Source: Alphaproteobacteria bacterium
GTDB taxonomy: Bacteria > Pseudomonadota > Alphaproteobacteria > CAAHEQ01 > UBA3637
Assembly (NCBI GenBank): GCA_017533325.1
Contig: JAFXIF010000027.1
Location: 1 to 33,093, forward strand
Length of the DNA: 33,093 bases
Direction: 5' to 3'
Position 1 is the stretch's first letter; each line of letters begins with the position of its first letter. Below, in pieces: positions 16,888-25,150 of the stretch. The notes below the pieces were generated by a model that saw only the letters and a list, made by a program, of their open reading frames with translations, was not told the origin of the DNA and made no database searches. Made by a program: the position numbers and the translations under genes.

Positions 16888-17975
16888 CGTTTTGATCCTC
16901 CGTTCAAACTCAATCCGCTTGTGTTTGTCGGAATATCAAGCGGCAAGAAACCATAATGTTTAATCCAACGCATATCGGCGTCAAAGAAACTTCTTAAATC
17001 AGGAATTCCATATTTTAACATGGCAAATCTGTCAATACCGCATCCAAAGGCATATCCTTGATATTCATCCGGATCTAATCCGCAATTTTTAAGAACATTC
17101 GGATGAACCATTCCGCATCCTAACAATTCGCACCAACCGGCGCCGGATTTAATTTTAAATTCGCCATTTTCCCTTGAACAACCGACATCTGCTTCATAAG
17201 ATGGTTCCGTAAACGGAAAGTATGACGGACGGAAACGCAAAGACACATCATCTGTTTCAAAAAAGAGTTTCATAAATTCAACCAATGTTGTTTTCAAATT
17301 GGCAAGATTTGTTTTTTTATCAATAACAAGCCCTTCAATTTGATGAAACATCGGTGTATGAGTCATATCATAATCGCGTCGATACGTGCGCCCCGGAGCA
17401 ACAATTTTAATCGGTGGCTTTTTCCCTTCCATTGTTCGAATTTGAACGCCGGATGTTTGTGTGCGCAACACTTTGTCCGTTGTGTTTTGCATAAAGAATG
17501 TTGCTTGCATTTGACGAGCCGGATGAGAAGGCGGAATATTAAGGGCTTCAAAATTATGAAAATCATCTTCAATATCCGGTCCTTCGGCCAAATCAAATCC
17601 CATTTGCGCAAAAATAGAAAGCATTTCTTCCATCACTTGGGAAACCGGATGAATTCTTCCCATTGAAGTTTCCGGACGCACCGGTAAAGTTACATCAATT
17701 CGCTCCGAATTCAAGCGATCATTTAATTCTTTTTCTTCCAATAAAGCTTTCTTTTCTTCAATTAAGCCGGCAATTTCTGTTTTAAAAACATTCAAAAGCT
17801 GACCCATTTGTTTTTTTTCTTCAACAGGTAAAGCCCCTAACTCTTTCATTAAACCTGTTACAGAGCCGCTTTTTCCCAATGTTTTAACTCTTACTTCATC
17901 TAAGGTAACCAACGTATCCGCCGCAGCCAAAGATGCATTGATTTCTTCGCGCAAATTTGAAATTCTTTGTTCCAT
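16884..17975 (-). CDS. pheS: Phenylalanyl-tRNA synthetase alpha chain
   Basis: Catalytic chain of phenylalanyl-tRNA synthetase. 363 residues with an N-terminal coiled coil (about 1-90; KTLGKSGSVTGLMKELG) and a class II core. The core shows GRIHPVSQVMEEMLSIFAQM, motif 2-like TYRRDYDMTHTPMFHQIEG, FRPSYFPFTEPSYEADV, the glycine-rich GAGWCELLGCGMVHPNVL and motif 3 GYAFGCGIDRFAMLKYGI. AAAGGG stands upstream of ATG 17975. It heads the pheS-pheT operon. No classic attenuator leader (Phe-rich short frame) is evident upstream. Confidence 0.97.
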   Translation of the reverse strand: MEQRISNLREEINASLAAADTLVTLDEVRVKTLGKSGSVTGLMKELGALPVEEKKQMGQLLNVFKTEIAGLIEEKKALLEEKELNDRLNSERIDVTLPVRPETSMGRIHPVSQVMEEMLSIFAQMGFDLAEGPDIEDDFHNFEALNIPPSHPARQMQATFFMQNTTDKVLRTQTSGVQIRTMEGKKPPIKIVAPGRTYRRDYDMTHTPMFHQIEGLVIDKKTNLANLKTTLVEFMKLFFETDDVSLRFRPSYFPFTEPSYEADVGCSRENGEFKIKSGAGWCELLGCGMVHPNVLKNCGLDPDEYQGYAFGCGIDRFAMLKYGIPDLRSFFDADMRWIKHYGFLPLDIPTNTSGLSLNGGSKR

Positions 17976-18102
17976 AAAACACCCTTTATTTAATTTATTT
18001 TTTCTTTCATAAAAAAGATTTTTATTATCTTTATTTATAACGCCTTTTATATCATATTTTCTTTAAAAAATAAAGGATAAAATCAAAATTAGAGCAAAAC
18101 AT

Positions 18103-18131
18103 TTGACACATTATTCTTTTTTTGCTATGTT
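18103..18131 (+). promoter_or_regulatory. Promoter of the 68-residue protein
   Basis: TTGACA (18103-18108), 17 bases, TATGTT (18126-18131). The start is expected near 18138, about 32 bases before the ATG. Confidence 0.72.
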
Positions 18132-18169
18132 TAAGAAAAGTAACGCTTAAAATCATATAGGGAATAACA

Positions 18170-18376
18170 ATGACAGCTAATGAAAAAAGACCATTGCTTT
18201 CCACTTTAACGCGTATTTCTGATTCAGAAGAAATTCGCTCTTATGAGCGTTCTTTTTTAAAAAAATATGCTAAAATTCAAAATAATAGATATAATTTCAT
18301 TATCAATCGGCAAAAGGCTGAACAACAACCCTTACCAAGCGATCTGTTTTCTCTTTTTAATCAAAAAGACAATTAA
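18170..18376 (+). CDS. Small hypothetical protein (68 residues)
   Basis: A polar, basic, probably cytoplasmic protein (MTANEKRPLLSTLTRISDSE … FLKKYAKIQNNRYNFIIN). No signal peptide or membrane segment is seen. It has a good promoter, an AGGG ribosome site and a terminator shared with kdsB, all of which support a real gene. No family is recognised. Confidence 0.65.
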   Translation: MTANEKRPLLSTLTRISDSEEIRSYERSFLKKYAKIQNNRYNFIINRQKAEQQPLPSDLFSLFNQKDN

Positions 18377-18392
18377 TCAAACTGAAATAAAA

Positions 18393-18416
18393 AAAAGAGA
18401 GGATAACCTCTCTTTT
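18393..18416. terminator. Bidirectional terminator between the 68-residue protein and kdsB
   Basis: AAAAGAGAGG (18393-18402), loop ATAA, CCTCTCTTTT (18407-18416), with T-runs on both strands. It serves both converging genes. Confidence 0.88.
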
Positions 18417-18419
18417 TTA

Positions 18420-19193
18420 TTAAAACAAAAAGTTTTGTGCTTCTGCCAGCTCCTCAGGAGTATTAATATCCGCGGGAGCCTCTTCAATTAACTTTACGCT
18501 ATCAACCAACAAAGCATAAATACTCATACCATTTTCAAGAGCGCGCAATTGTTCCAATTTTTCAATATTTTCAAGAACCCCGACCGGATAAGAAATAATT
18601 TCTTGCAATGCTTTTGCTCTATATACATAAATTCCGATATGCCAATAAGCAAAATTATAATCCTCAACATTATCTCTGTTAAACGGAACAGGTGAACGCG
18701 AAAAATAAAGGGCTCTACCAAAATTTTCACCTTCTCTTAATCCCATTGCAATTTTAACATGCGAAGGATCTAAAATATCTTTTTCATCCGTTATTTTCAT
18801 TCCGACAGTCACAATATCTGCACCTGTTTTTTCCATAACATCAACCAATTTCAAGTTTAATGCCGGATCGACATTAATACCATCTCCTTGAAACGAAATG
18901 GCAATATCATATTTTGTTCCGTCCGGATCAATTTCTTTTAATGCTGCTGCAATGCGATCCGTGCCACTTGGTAAAGACGGGTCCGTTAAAATCGCTTTAG
19001 CTCCGAATGTTTGGGCAACATCTATAATTTCTTGATCGCCGGCAGCAATATAAACATCTTCTTCAGGATGAACTTTAACCGCATGTTCATATACATGTTG
19101 AATCAAAGTTTTTCCATTAATGATTGCCAAGGGTTTATTTGGTAATCTTGTTGACTTTAAACGCGTCGGGATTAATACGGCTACTCTTGACAT
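18420..19193 (-). CDS. kdsB: 3-deoxy-manno-octulosonate cytidylyltransferase (CMP-KDO synthetase)
   Basis: Activates KDO with CTP for LPS inner-core synthesis in the cytoplasm. 257 residues. The N-terminal nucleotide-binding signature VLIPTRLKSTRLPNKPLAII is clear. IAISFQGDGINVDPALNLKL (the family QGDxP region, here QGDGI), RSPVPFNRD, HIGIYVYRAKALQEI and the C-terminal INTPEEL (family D-TPEDL) follow. This is the last gene of the ppa-HAD-HIT-kdsB chain. Its start overlaps the HIT gene by 13 bases. It shows the organism makes KDO-containing LPS. Confidence 0.95.
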   Translation of the reverse strand: MSRVAVLIPTRLKSTRLPNKPLAIINGKTLIQHVYEHAVKVHPEEDVYIAAGDQEIIDVAQTFGAKAILTDPSLPSGTDRIAAALKEIDPDGTKYDIAISFQGDGINVDPALNLKLVDVMEKTGADIVTVGMKITDEKDILDPSHVKIAMGLREGENFGRALYFSRSPVPFNRDNVEDYNFAYWHIGIYVYRAKALQEIISYPVGVLENIEKLEQLRALENGMSIYALLVDSVKLIEEAPADINTPEELAEAQNFLF

Positions 19194-19588
19194 GCTTCAA
19201 ACTCCTTCTTAATACGATTAATCACATCCTCTTTCGCTGTTCCCATATATGGCTTACCGGGCTGATTCCAAACAGTTCCCGGCCAATATGGATCCGTTTC
19301 ATAACGACAAATAACATGCACATGCAACTGAGGCGTTAAATTACCAATCATCGCCACATTTGTTTGAGTCGGGTGAAACAGCTTGGTCATCACTTTTTCA
19401 GCCAATTCAATCTCTTTCATTAAAGTTAAACGTTCTTCTGTCGTTAAATCCAACATATTGCGGACATTTGGTTTTCTAGGCACCAAAAAAATCCACGGAC
19501 AAAGAACATTATCTTCAATTAAAACGGTTGAAAAACCTAAATCACAAACATAAGATTTTTTTTGAAGCGAGGGATGAAGCTCGAACAT
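19181..19588 (-). CDS. HIT-family hydrolase/transferase
   Basis: 135 residues, histidine triad superfamily (nucleotide phosphoramidase or dinucleotide hydrolase-like). The active-site strand reads NLTPQLHVHVICRY. The first triad histidine is replaced by Q87 while H89 and H91 remain, a substitution common in the alphaproteobacterial subgroup with …NxxPQLHxHVIAR. The substrate is unknown. AGGAGGAATC precedes ATG 19588, inside the end of the upstream HAD gene (47-base overlap). Confidence 0.88.
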   Translation of the reverse strand: MFELHPSLQKKSYVCDLGFSTVLIEDNVLCPWIFLVPRKPNVRNMLDLTTEERLTLMKEIELAEKVMTKLFHPTQTNVAMIGNLTPQLHVHVICRYETDPYWPGTVWNQPGKPYMGTAKEDVINRIKKEFEACQE

Positions 19589-20501
19589 GATTCCTCCTGA
19601 TTTTAAAATTAAGGGAAAGACAAGAAAATTGATCTGTTATATAGGTGGGTTGAACATTGTTTTTTTGATATAACATATCCAAACTTCCACCTTGAGATAA
19701 AATGTCACCTGTAATACCGGTTTTTGTGACCAACAATGTTTTGAGTCCAGCATGAGAACCACCCAAAACATCCGTTTCCACAGTATCACCAACCATAATG
19801 CTTGTTTCTTTTTGAGCTTTTGTTTTTTCTAAAGCATAGTCAAAAATATATTTATACGGTTTACCGAACCAATGAATATCCGCCCCCATTTCTTCCGCAT
19901 ACCGGCCTAACGACCCTTGAACCAAGACTTGTTTTCCATGGCTCATAAAAGTTAAATCAGGATTGGCACAAACAATTGGTATCTTTTTTTGGATAATCGG
20001 ATTTAAAAGAGCGGCATATTCTTTAAAAATACGCTCTCCTTCTTCAGGAACAACGGCACCAAACCCGCTTAAATAAACACAGTCTGCCTGATTAATTATA
20101 TCTGTTTGATGTTCTGAAACCTTTTCAAACATCAATTTATTTTCCGTCCCAAGAACAAAATATTTATATTCCTTTTTGCCGGTTATTTTTTCAAAAAAAC
20201 CTTGATTTAAAACATGGCAAAAAGCTTCTCCTGACGTTATAACATCATCATAATGGCAACCGGCAATTAATCCCTTTTTAGCCTGACTTTGAATAAAAGG
20301 CTCTCTCAAAACGGTTGCATTTGAAAGAAGAATTATTTTTTTTCCACTCTCTTTAAGTGATTTTAAAAAATCAAGCGTTCCGTCATAAAATTTGTTTCCA
20401 TCCCAAAGAAGACCGAACATATCTAAAAAATAAGTTTCTACATTTTCAATTTCTGAGACAGAAGAAATTTTTTTGGGTTCAGTTTTATTATTTTTCGACA
20501 T
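19542..20501 (-). CDS. HAD-superfamily hydrolase, subfamily IIA (TIGR01459-like)
   Basis: 319 residues. HAD motif I reads DMFGLLWDG (27-35), with the nucleophile D27 and the second position F rather than D. This is in line with the TIGR01459 alphaproteobacterial group, where it is often DxWGVxxxG. Motif [10 protein letters not shown], a C2-type cap in the middle, the lysine region [15 protein letters not shown] and motif [22 protein letters not shown] are present. It is probably a phosphatase of unknown substrate. The C-terminal tail [20 protein letters not shown] looks like an unrelated extension, overlapping the HIT start by 47 bases. The start overlaps the ppa stop by 14 bases. Confidence 0.88.
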   Translation of the reverse strand: MSKNNKTEPKKISSVSEIENVETYFLDMFGLLWDGNKFYDGTLDFLKSLKESGKKIILLSNATVLREPFIQSQAKKGLIAGCHYDDVITSGEAFCHVLNQGFFEKITGKKEYKYFVLGTENKLMFEKVSEHQTDIINQADCVYLSGFGAVVPEEGERIFKEYAALLNPIIQKKIPIVCANPDLTFMSHGKQVLVQGSLGRYAEEMGADIHWFGKPYKYIFDYALEKTKAQKETSIMVGDTVETDVLGGSHAGLKTLLVTKTGITGDILSQGGSLDMLYQKNNVQPTYITDQFSCLSLNFKIRRNHVRASSLASKKILCL

Positions 20502-21039
20502 ACCCCGTTAATCCTTTTTTGCACAAATGATAGTTATCTTTGGCTTCGCGGATTAAACGGCGAGCTTCAGCCGGACCCTGCAAATTTTCAATTTTAACTT
20601 CTTTTTGTTCTAAAATTTTATAGTCTTCAAAAAAGCGTTGCAAAACTTTTAATAAATGCGGCGGCAACTGGTCAATATGTGCATAACAATTATATTCTTG
20701 ATCATCCACATTAATTGCAATAATTTTATCATCCGCTTCGCCACCGTCAATCATTTTCATCACACCAATCGGACGAGCTCTCATAATGCATAACGGAGTT
20801 ACCGGAAATTGGCTTAAAACCAAAATATCCAACGGGTCATTATCATCCCCATAAGTTTTTGGAATAAACCCATAGTTAGCCGGATAATGAACAGCGCTAT
20901 ATAAAATTCTGTCAACCTTCAATAAACCGCTTTTTTTATCCAACTCGTATTTAATTTGTGATCCTTTCGGCACCTCAATAATAGCCGGAATAATATCCGG
21001 AAAATCGGGGTAATGTTCAACTTCGTGCCATGGATGCAT
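20488..21039 (-). CDS. ppa: Inorganic pyrophosphatase (family I)
   Basis: Soluble magnesium-dependent hydrolase of pyrophosphate, which drives biosynthetic reactions. 183 residues, with [39 protein letters not shown] (metal-binding aspartates in DDNDPLD), [20 protein letters not shown] and HIDQLPPHL. It is the first gene of an overlapping four-gene chain that ends in kdsB. KdsB and tRNA synthetases produce its substrate. Confidence 0.96.
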   Translation of the reverse strand: MHPWHEVEHYPDFPDIIPAIIEVPKGSQIKYELDKKSGLLKVDRILYSAVHYPANYGFIPKTYGDDNDPLDILVLSQFPVTPLCIMRARPIGVMKMIDGGEADDKIIAINVDDQEYNCYAHIDQLPPHLLKVLQRFFEDYKILEQKEVKIENLQGPAEARRLIREAKDNYHLCKKGLTGYVEK

Positions 21040-21095
21040 AGACTTATCCTTTCAAAATAATTTAAAAAAACGCCACAAAAGGGCAAAATTAATGT

Positions 21096-21128
21096 ATTAT
21101 AGTTTACCATGTGCTTATATTTTGTCAA
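21096..21128 (-). promoter_or_regulatory. Possible ppa-operon promoter, long spacing
   Basis: Minus strand TTGACA (21128-21123) and TATAAT (21101-21096), both perfect hexamers but separated by 21 bases rather than 17. Either the -10 works with a poor -35, or an activator helps. Confidence 0.5.
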
Positions 21129-21218
21129 GTTTAAAAAAAGCAAAAAAGGGGCTTTTTATTTTTCTTTTTTCGTGTTATCAATATATATATTATAAAATTT
21201 TAAAAAAGGAGAAAAAAA

Positions 21219-21785
21219 ATGACTGTTTTACTCGGACTTGTTATTGTTTTAGTTGTTTTAGGTTTATACACTATTTCAATTTATAATTCTTTGGTTACCG
21301 GCAAAATGCAAACAAAGGAAGCATGGAGCACTATTGAAACTCAACTAAAACGCCGATATGATTTAATTCCGAATTTAATCGAAACGGTTAAATCTTATGC
21401 CAAACATGAATCTAAAACTCTTGAAAACGTTATCAATGCCCGAAATATGGCTATGAGTGTTAAAGATTCATCCGTTCAAAAAGAACAATATGAAAATATG
21501 CTTACCGGAACACTTAAATCTTTATTTGCCTTATCCGAAAATTATCCGGATTTAAAAGCCAATCAAAACTTTATGCAAATGCAACAAGATTTAAAAGATA
21601 CAGAAGATAAAATTCAAGCAACACGTCAATTTTATAACACAACAGTTATGGGATATAATACTGCTATTGCCGTTTTCCCAAAAAATGTGATTGCAAAATG
21701 GTTTAAATTTGAACCAGAAAGATTCTTCGAGTTAGAAGAAGGCGAAAAAGATGCTGTTCGCCAAGCTCCAAAAGTTCAATTTTAA
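21219..21785 (+). CDS. lemA: LemA-family membrane protein
   Basis: 188 residues with one N-terminal membrane segment (about 2-20, VLLGLVIVLVVLGLYTI) and a long helical domain. The family signature EAWSTIETQLKRRYDLIPNL is followed by VINARN. FYNTTVMGYNTAIAVFPKNV and WFKFEPERFFELEE are also typical. Its exact role is unknown. In many bacteria lemA lies next to htpX-type proteases, as here, suggesting membrane or envelope quality control. The ribosome site AAGGAG is strong. First of four plus-strand genes. Confidence 0.93.
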   Translation: MTVLLGLVIVLVVLGLYTISIYNSLVTGKMQTKEAWSTIETQLKRRYDLIPNLIETVKSYAKHESKTLENVINARNMAMSVKDSSVQKEQYENMLTGTLKSLFALSENYPDLKANQNFMQMQQDLKDTEDKIQATRQFYNTTVMGYNTAIAVFPKNVIAKWFKFEPERFFELEEGEKDAVRQAPKVQF

Positions 21786-21795
21786 GGAAAGTTAA

Positions 21796-22755
21796 ATGAG
21801 AAAAAACGTTTACGATCACATTCACGCAAATAACAGGAAAACCTTATTTTTGGTTGCCATGTTCCCTGTTTCTTTATTGGCAACATTTTTTGTTGTTTTA
21901 TATGCTTTACTCTATATAAATGCACAAACGCCTTTAGAAGAGGCATTCGTATTAGATACAACGCTTTATTATCTGAAACATTTTGCGTGGATTGTGATTG
22001 TAACGGGATTAACTTGGATGGGCATTTCTTGGCTTATCGGCGATAAAATGATGTTAGGCTTTGCAGGCGCAACCGAGCTTAAGAAAAATGATGAAAATAT
22101 CAATATTTATAATCTTGTTGAAAACACTGCTTTAGCTGCTGGCCTTCCTCGCCCTAAAATATTTATTATTGAAGATGACTCTTTAAATGCTTTTGCAACT
22201 GGTCGAGATCCAAAATCTGCTTCTGTTGCTCTTACAACAGGCATTATTAAAAAATTAGAACCTCTTGAATTACAAGGCGTTATTGCCCATGAAATGGCTC
22301 ATATTGGAAACCGAGATATTCGTTTAAATATGATGCTTATTTCCGGTGTTAGCATTTTTGGTTTTTTAGCAGAAATATTATTCCGCGCTGGAACTGCTAC
22401 TACTAGTGGAGAAAATAAATCACCACTTCCTCTTGTTTTATTTGCAACGGGAATAACCTTTTTTATTTTCAATTTATTAATTGCCCCACTTCTTCAAATG
22501 GCTGTTTCAAGAACAAGAGAATATGCCGCAGATGCAACTGCCGCTTATATCACAAGACATCCACAAGCATTGGCCGCTGCCTTAACTAAAATTAAAAAAG
22601 ATGCGCGCGTTGAAGCACTAGACAGTTCAAAAAAAATGGCTATTGCTTGCATTCATACCCCTCTTACAGAAGAAGCTGTTTCTCTTTTTTCAACTCACCC
22701 TCCTGTTGAAGACCGCATTAAAAGACTTCAACAAATGGCTGGCACAGGTTTTTAA
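21796..22755 (+). CDS. htpX: HtpX-like M48 membrane metalloprotease
   Basis: Zinc endopeptidase of the inner membrane, involved in membrane-protein quality control. 319 residues with two N-terminal membrane segments (about 17-40 and 62-82), a conserved RPKIFIIEDDSLNAFATG block, the zinc site HEMAH at 165-169, two further hydrophobic segments, the third zinc ligand E242 (SRTREYAADATAAY) and the C-terminal STHPPVEDRIKRLQQM. It starts ten bases after lemA, with AAGGAAAG as ribosome site. It is immediately followed by a catalytically dead paralogue. Confidence 0.93.
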   Translation: MRKNVYDHIHANNRKTLFLVAMFPVSLLATFFVVLYALLYINAQTPLEEAFVLDTTLYYLKHFAWIVIVTGLTWMGISWLIGDKMMLGFAGATELKKNDENINIYNLVENTALAAGLPRPKIFIIEDDSLNAFATGRDPKSASVALTTGIIKKLEPLELQGVIAHEMAHIGNRDIRLNMMLISGVSIFGFLAEILFRAGTATTSGENKSPLPLVLFATGITFFIFNLLIAPLLQMAVSRTREYAADATAAYITRHPQALAAALTKIKKDARVEALDSSKKMAIACIHTPLTEEAVSLFSTHPPVEDRIKRLQQMAGTGF

Positions 22756-22758
22756 TCT

Positions 22759-23748
22759 ATGTTAAATCTTTTTCGGTTCAAAATCTTTTATGCAATTGTT
22801 TTATTTTTATGTTGCTTAGCCATATTTTTATATGGAGTTTCTTGGGTAACTGTTTTATTTACTAATATCCATCGTTATGCCTGGACAAACATTCAATTAA
22901 TTCATTATAAAACCTTCATCATTTTACTTATTCCGATACTTATATGGGGTTGTTGGTGGTCTTTATATGTTTTAAAAAATCAAAATGAAATCGCAATTCA
23001 TAAAACAAAAGCTTCATTATTAGAGGCTTCAAGTCATGATGAAATTTACAAAAAAATTTCTCTTTTATCTTCAATGCTTAATATTCCCATGCCAAAACTC
23101 TATCAAGTTTCAGACATGGGAGTTAATTCTCTTTTAATTTCAAATTCAAAAAACGAATCTGCTTTAATTTTTTCTAGCTATATAATCAATTCAAATAATG
23201 TTAATCATATTATAAATATGGCAACATTCCATCTTGCATCCATTCAAACAAGAGCAAATGCTTTTAATACGTTTGTTATCGCTCTTACTTCTTGTTTTTC
23301 GCATTGGTTTGAAATAATTATGTTAAGATTTTTTAAAACACGAGAACTGCCATTTCATTTAGAAAGATTTCACCCCCTGCTTTATCCTATTCGTTTTGTT
23401 TTATTGCCATTAATCTCTATTTTAAGCATTTTTGCTTTATATGATCGTTTAATCGCACCCATTATCACTTTCTTATGCATTAAAGATTTAACTCTAAAAA
23501 AAGATAAAAAAGCCATTCTTTTACTTAAAACACCTCAAAAATATATCAACACACTTTATCTGGTTCAAGATAATCCAAGAGTATCTGCATTTGAAAATGG
23601 AGCCATGTTTATTTCTTGTTTTCAAGACCCAAGAGATCATTTAGTATTTTTAAAATTGATTGATACTCACCCTTCAATTGAAAAAAGAATTCAAAAAATT
23701 AAAAAGGAATTTAAAGCTTACTTTATTTATGAAAAGGAGGAAGAATGA
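22759..23748 (+). CDS. HtpX paralogue lacking the catalytic site (pseudoprotease)
   Basis: 329 residues, intact frame, three bases after htpX. The topology and landmarks of HtpX are kept: two N-terminal membrane helices (about 10-34, 53-70), LSSMLNIPMPKLYQVSDMGV against HtpX LAAGLPRPKIFIIEDDSL, a middle hydrophobic region and the C-terminal DTHPSIEKRIQKIKKE. In alignment the HEMAH zinc site becomes FHLAS (157-161), and the third ligand region (REYAAD) becomes KDLTLKKD without a suitable glutamate. It cannot be a normal zinc protease. It may regulate or scaffold HtpX or LemA. Many Ile, Asn and Lys codons suggest faster drift than its neighbours. Confidence 0.82.
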   Translation: MLNLFRFKIFYAIVLFLCCLAIFLYGVSWVTVLFTNIHRYAWTNIQLIHYKTFIILLIPILIWGCWWSLYVLKNQNEIAIHKTKASLLEASSHDEIYKKISLLSSMLNIPMPKLYQVSDMGVNSLLISNSKNESALIFSSYIINSNNVNHIINMATFHLASIQTRANAFNTFVIALTSCFSHWFEIIMLRFFKTRELPFHLERFHPLLYPIRFVLLPLISILSIFALYDRLIAPIITFLCIKDLTLKKDKKAILLLKTPQKYINTLYLVQDNPRVSAFENGAMFISCFQDPRDHLVFLKLIDTHPSIEKRIQKIKKEFKAYFIYEKEEE

Positions 23749-24251
23749 CCGAAGAAAAAACACAAGTTACTATTGAGGAAAATCCACGCCCGAGTTGGGA
23801 CGAATATTTTATGGATGTGATGCATGCTTTATCCAAAAGAGCAACATGCAATCGTGGAAAAACCGCCTGTTTACTGGTTAAAGACAATCATATTATTTCA
23901 TCCGGTTATGTTGGTTCTCCTTCAGGGTTACCTCATTGCGACGAAGTCGGCCATCTGATGAAAAAAGTTGTTAATGAAGATGGATCTATTTCCGAGCATT
24001 GTGTTCGCACCATTCATGCCGAACAAAATGCCATTTGCCAAGCCGCCAGAAGAGGCGTTTCCATTGAAGGAGCAACTCTTTATTGCAAACTTGCACCTTG
24101 TCGGACCTGCGCTATGCTTTTAATTTCTTGCGGTATTAAACGTATCGTTGCCGAATATAAATATCATAAAGGAGCCGAATCTGAAGAAATGTTTAAAGCA
24201 GTTGGTATTGAAATAAAATATATCAATGATGAAGTGTTGAAATATAAATAA
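23745..24251 (+). CDS. Deoxycytidylate (dCMP) deaminase family protein
   Basis: 168 residues, zinc-dependent cytidine/deoxycytidylate deaminase fold. The motif HAEQNAI supplies the histidine ligand and the proton-shuttling glutamate. PCRTCAMLLISCGI supplies two cysteine ligands. CNRGKTACLLVKDNHIISSG and SPSGLPHCDEVGHLM match ComEB-type dCMP deaminases, which make dUMP for thymidylate synthesis. It starts at ATG 23745, overlapping the previous stop (ATGA). A ribosome site AAGGAGG lies just upstream, inside the paralogue's last codons. The functional link with lemA-htpX is not obvious. Confidence 0.9.
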   Translation: MTEEKTQVTIEENPRPSWDEYFMDVMHALSKRATCNRGKTACLLVKDNHIISSGYVGSPSGLPHCDEVGHLMKKVVNEDGSISEHCVRTIHAEQNAICQAARRGVSIEGATLYCKLAPCRTCAMLLISCGIKRIVAEYKYHKGAESEEMFKAVGIEIKYINDEVLKYK

Positions 24252-24260
24252 CACACAAAA

Positions 24261-24290
24261 AAACACTCTGGTTGCTAACCAGAGTGTTTT
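24261..24290. terminator. Bidirectional terminator, deaminase and nucleotidyltransferase genes
   Basis: AAACACTCTGGTT (24261-24273), loop GCT, AACCAGAGTGTTT (24277-24289), T-run on each strand. The minus-strand stop codon TAG (24277-24275) lies at the hairpin tip, so the 3' arm of the minus-strand gene is coding. Confidence 0.9.
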
Positions 24291-24700
24291 TTTAAACTTT
24301 CACGGATGGCAGTTGTTGAACGAACAGGCAACAATTCTTTGGGGATTCTGTTACTCACAACATATTTTATTCCCAAATTTTCAACGAACGTTCTTTTTTC
24401 AAGACTGTCCCCATCTGTATTTACAAAAAAAATGTCAGGTTTTATGTCTTTAAGTTCTTTCTCAAAATCAAGCTTTCCAGAACCTTGAGCCACAAATGCA
24501 TGATGCACAAATTTTAATGAAGAAACCATATAAAGGCGTTCTTTTTCATTATATAGTGTTTCTCTATTTTTTAAATCTCGAATGGTTTTATCAGACCCAA
24601 TTGAAACATATAAATCACCCAATTGAGCAGCCTCTTCAAAAAAACGAATATGGCCGCTATGTAACACATCAAAACAGCCTGAAACAAAAACTTTTGGCAT
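24275..24700 (-). CDS. Cytidylyltransferase-like nucleotidyltransferase
   Basis: 141 residues, HxGH nucleotidyltransferase superfamily (TagD/RfaE C-domain/PCT-like). FVSGCFDVLHSGHIRFF has the HSGH motif at 14-17. YVSIGSDKTIRDLKNRE and the C-terminal RSTTAIRESL (family STT-type motif) are also present. It probably transfers CMP or AMP to a phosphorylated sugar or polyol. The substrate is not decidable. Start ATG 24700 is preferred because it has AGAGGTAAG upstream. A longer frame would run into the preceding pilin-like gene. Last gene of the argS-side minus-strand cluster. Confidence 0.85.
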   Translation of the reverse strand: MPKVFVSGCFDVLHSGHIRFFEEAAQLGDLYVSIGSDKTIRDLKNRETLYNEKERLYMVSSLKFVHHAFVAQGSGKLDFEKELKDIKPDIFFVNTDGDSLEKRTFVENLGIKYVVSNRIPKELLPVRSTTAIRESLKKHSG

Positions 24701-24719
24701 TTTACTTACCTCTAACAGA

Positions 24720-25136
24720 TTAAAAAACAAGCTGAACTTTTAAAATATTATATGTATAGCTTTGACCATTTACTTGATAGTCTGTATTCGTTTCTCTTGT
24801 AACGGGATAATTATATAAATTTTCAATTGTTTCAATCACTCCGTCTGTAATCTCATTTGGATTATGGTAAATTAAAACAACTTTATCCACAATTTGAACA
24901 TCCATTCTGTAAACCCCTTTTGGGACTTCCATTCTTTCATATTGAGTTGTGGTGTTATGCCCCTTTGTTCTGGCAACATTATAAATATTAAGAGCTACTT
25001 TCATTATCTCATTGGCTTGTTGGCGCTCTTTCATATAATCAAATCCGACAATACCTAATAATGATAACATAATAAAAATAACCAATACCGCCAACATTTC
25101 AATCATTGAACGGCCAGATTCATTTTGTTTTTTCAT
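24720..25136 (-). CDS. Type IV pilin-like protein with ESGRS prepilin motif
   Basis: 138 residues. The N-terminus MKKQNESGRSMIEMLAVLVI then FIMLSLLGIVGF is a class III prepilin signal: short basic leader, G8, E13 (the +5 glutamate) and a hydrophobic helix. The usual F at +1 is replaced by R9. The C-terminal domain (about 40-138) has no cysteines and is not recognised. It could be a minor pseudopilin or a member of the GRS-type pilins of uncultured alphaproteobacteria. No pilus assembly genes are nearby. Start ATG 25136 has AAAAAAGGGGG just upstream, overlapping the stop of the preceding lipoprotein gene. Confidence 0.8.
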   Translation of the reverse strand: MKKQNESGRSMIEMLAVLVIFIMLSLLGIVGFDYMKERQQANEIMKVALNIYNVARTKGHNTTTQYERMEVPKGVYRMDVQIVDKVVLIYHNPNEITDGVIETIENLYNYPVTRETNTDYQVNGQSYTYNILKVQLVF

Positions 25137-25150
25137 CAAATCCCCCTTTT

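Noticed and set aside
17340-17666. 108-codon plus-strand open frame opposite pheS
   Set aside because: It lies wholly within the highly conserved pheS core on the other strand, with no ribosome site; a shadow frame.
24701-24730. Longer N-terminus for the nucleotidyltransferase (MFFNLLEVSK…)
   Set aside because: It would overlap the preceding gene and bury the AGAGGTAAG ribosome site; ATG 24700 begins at the conserved strand.
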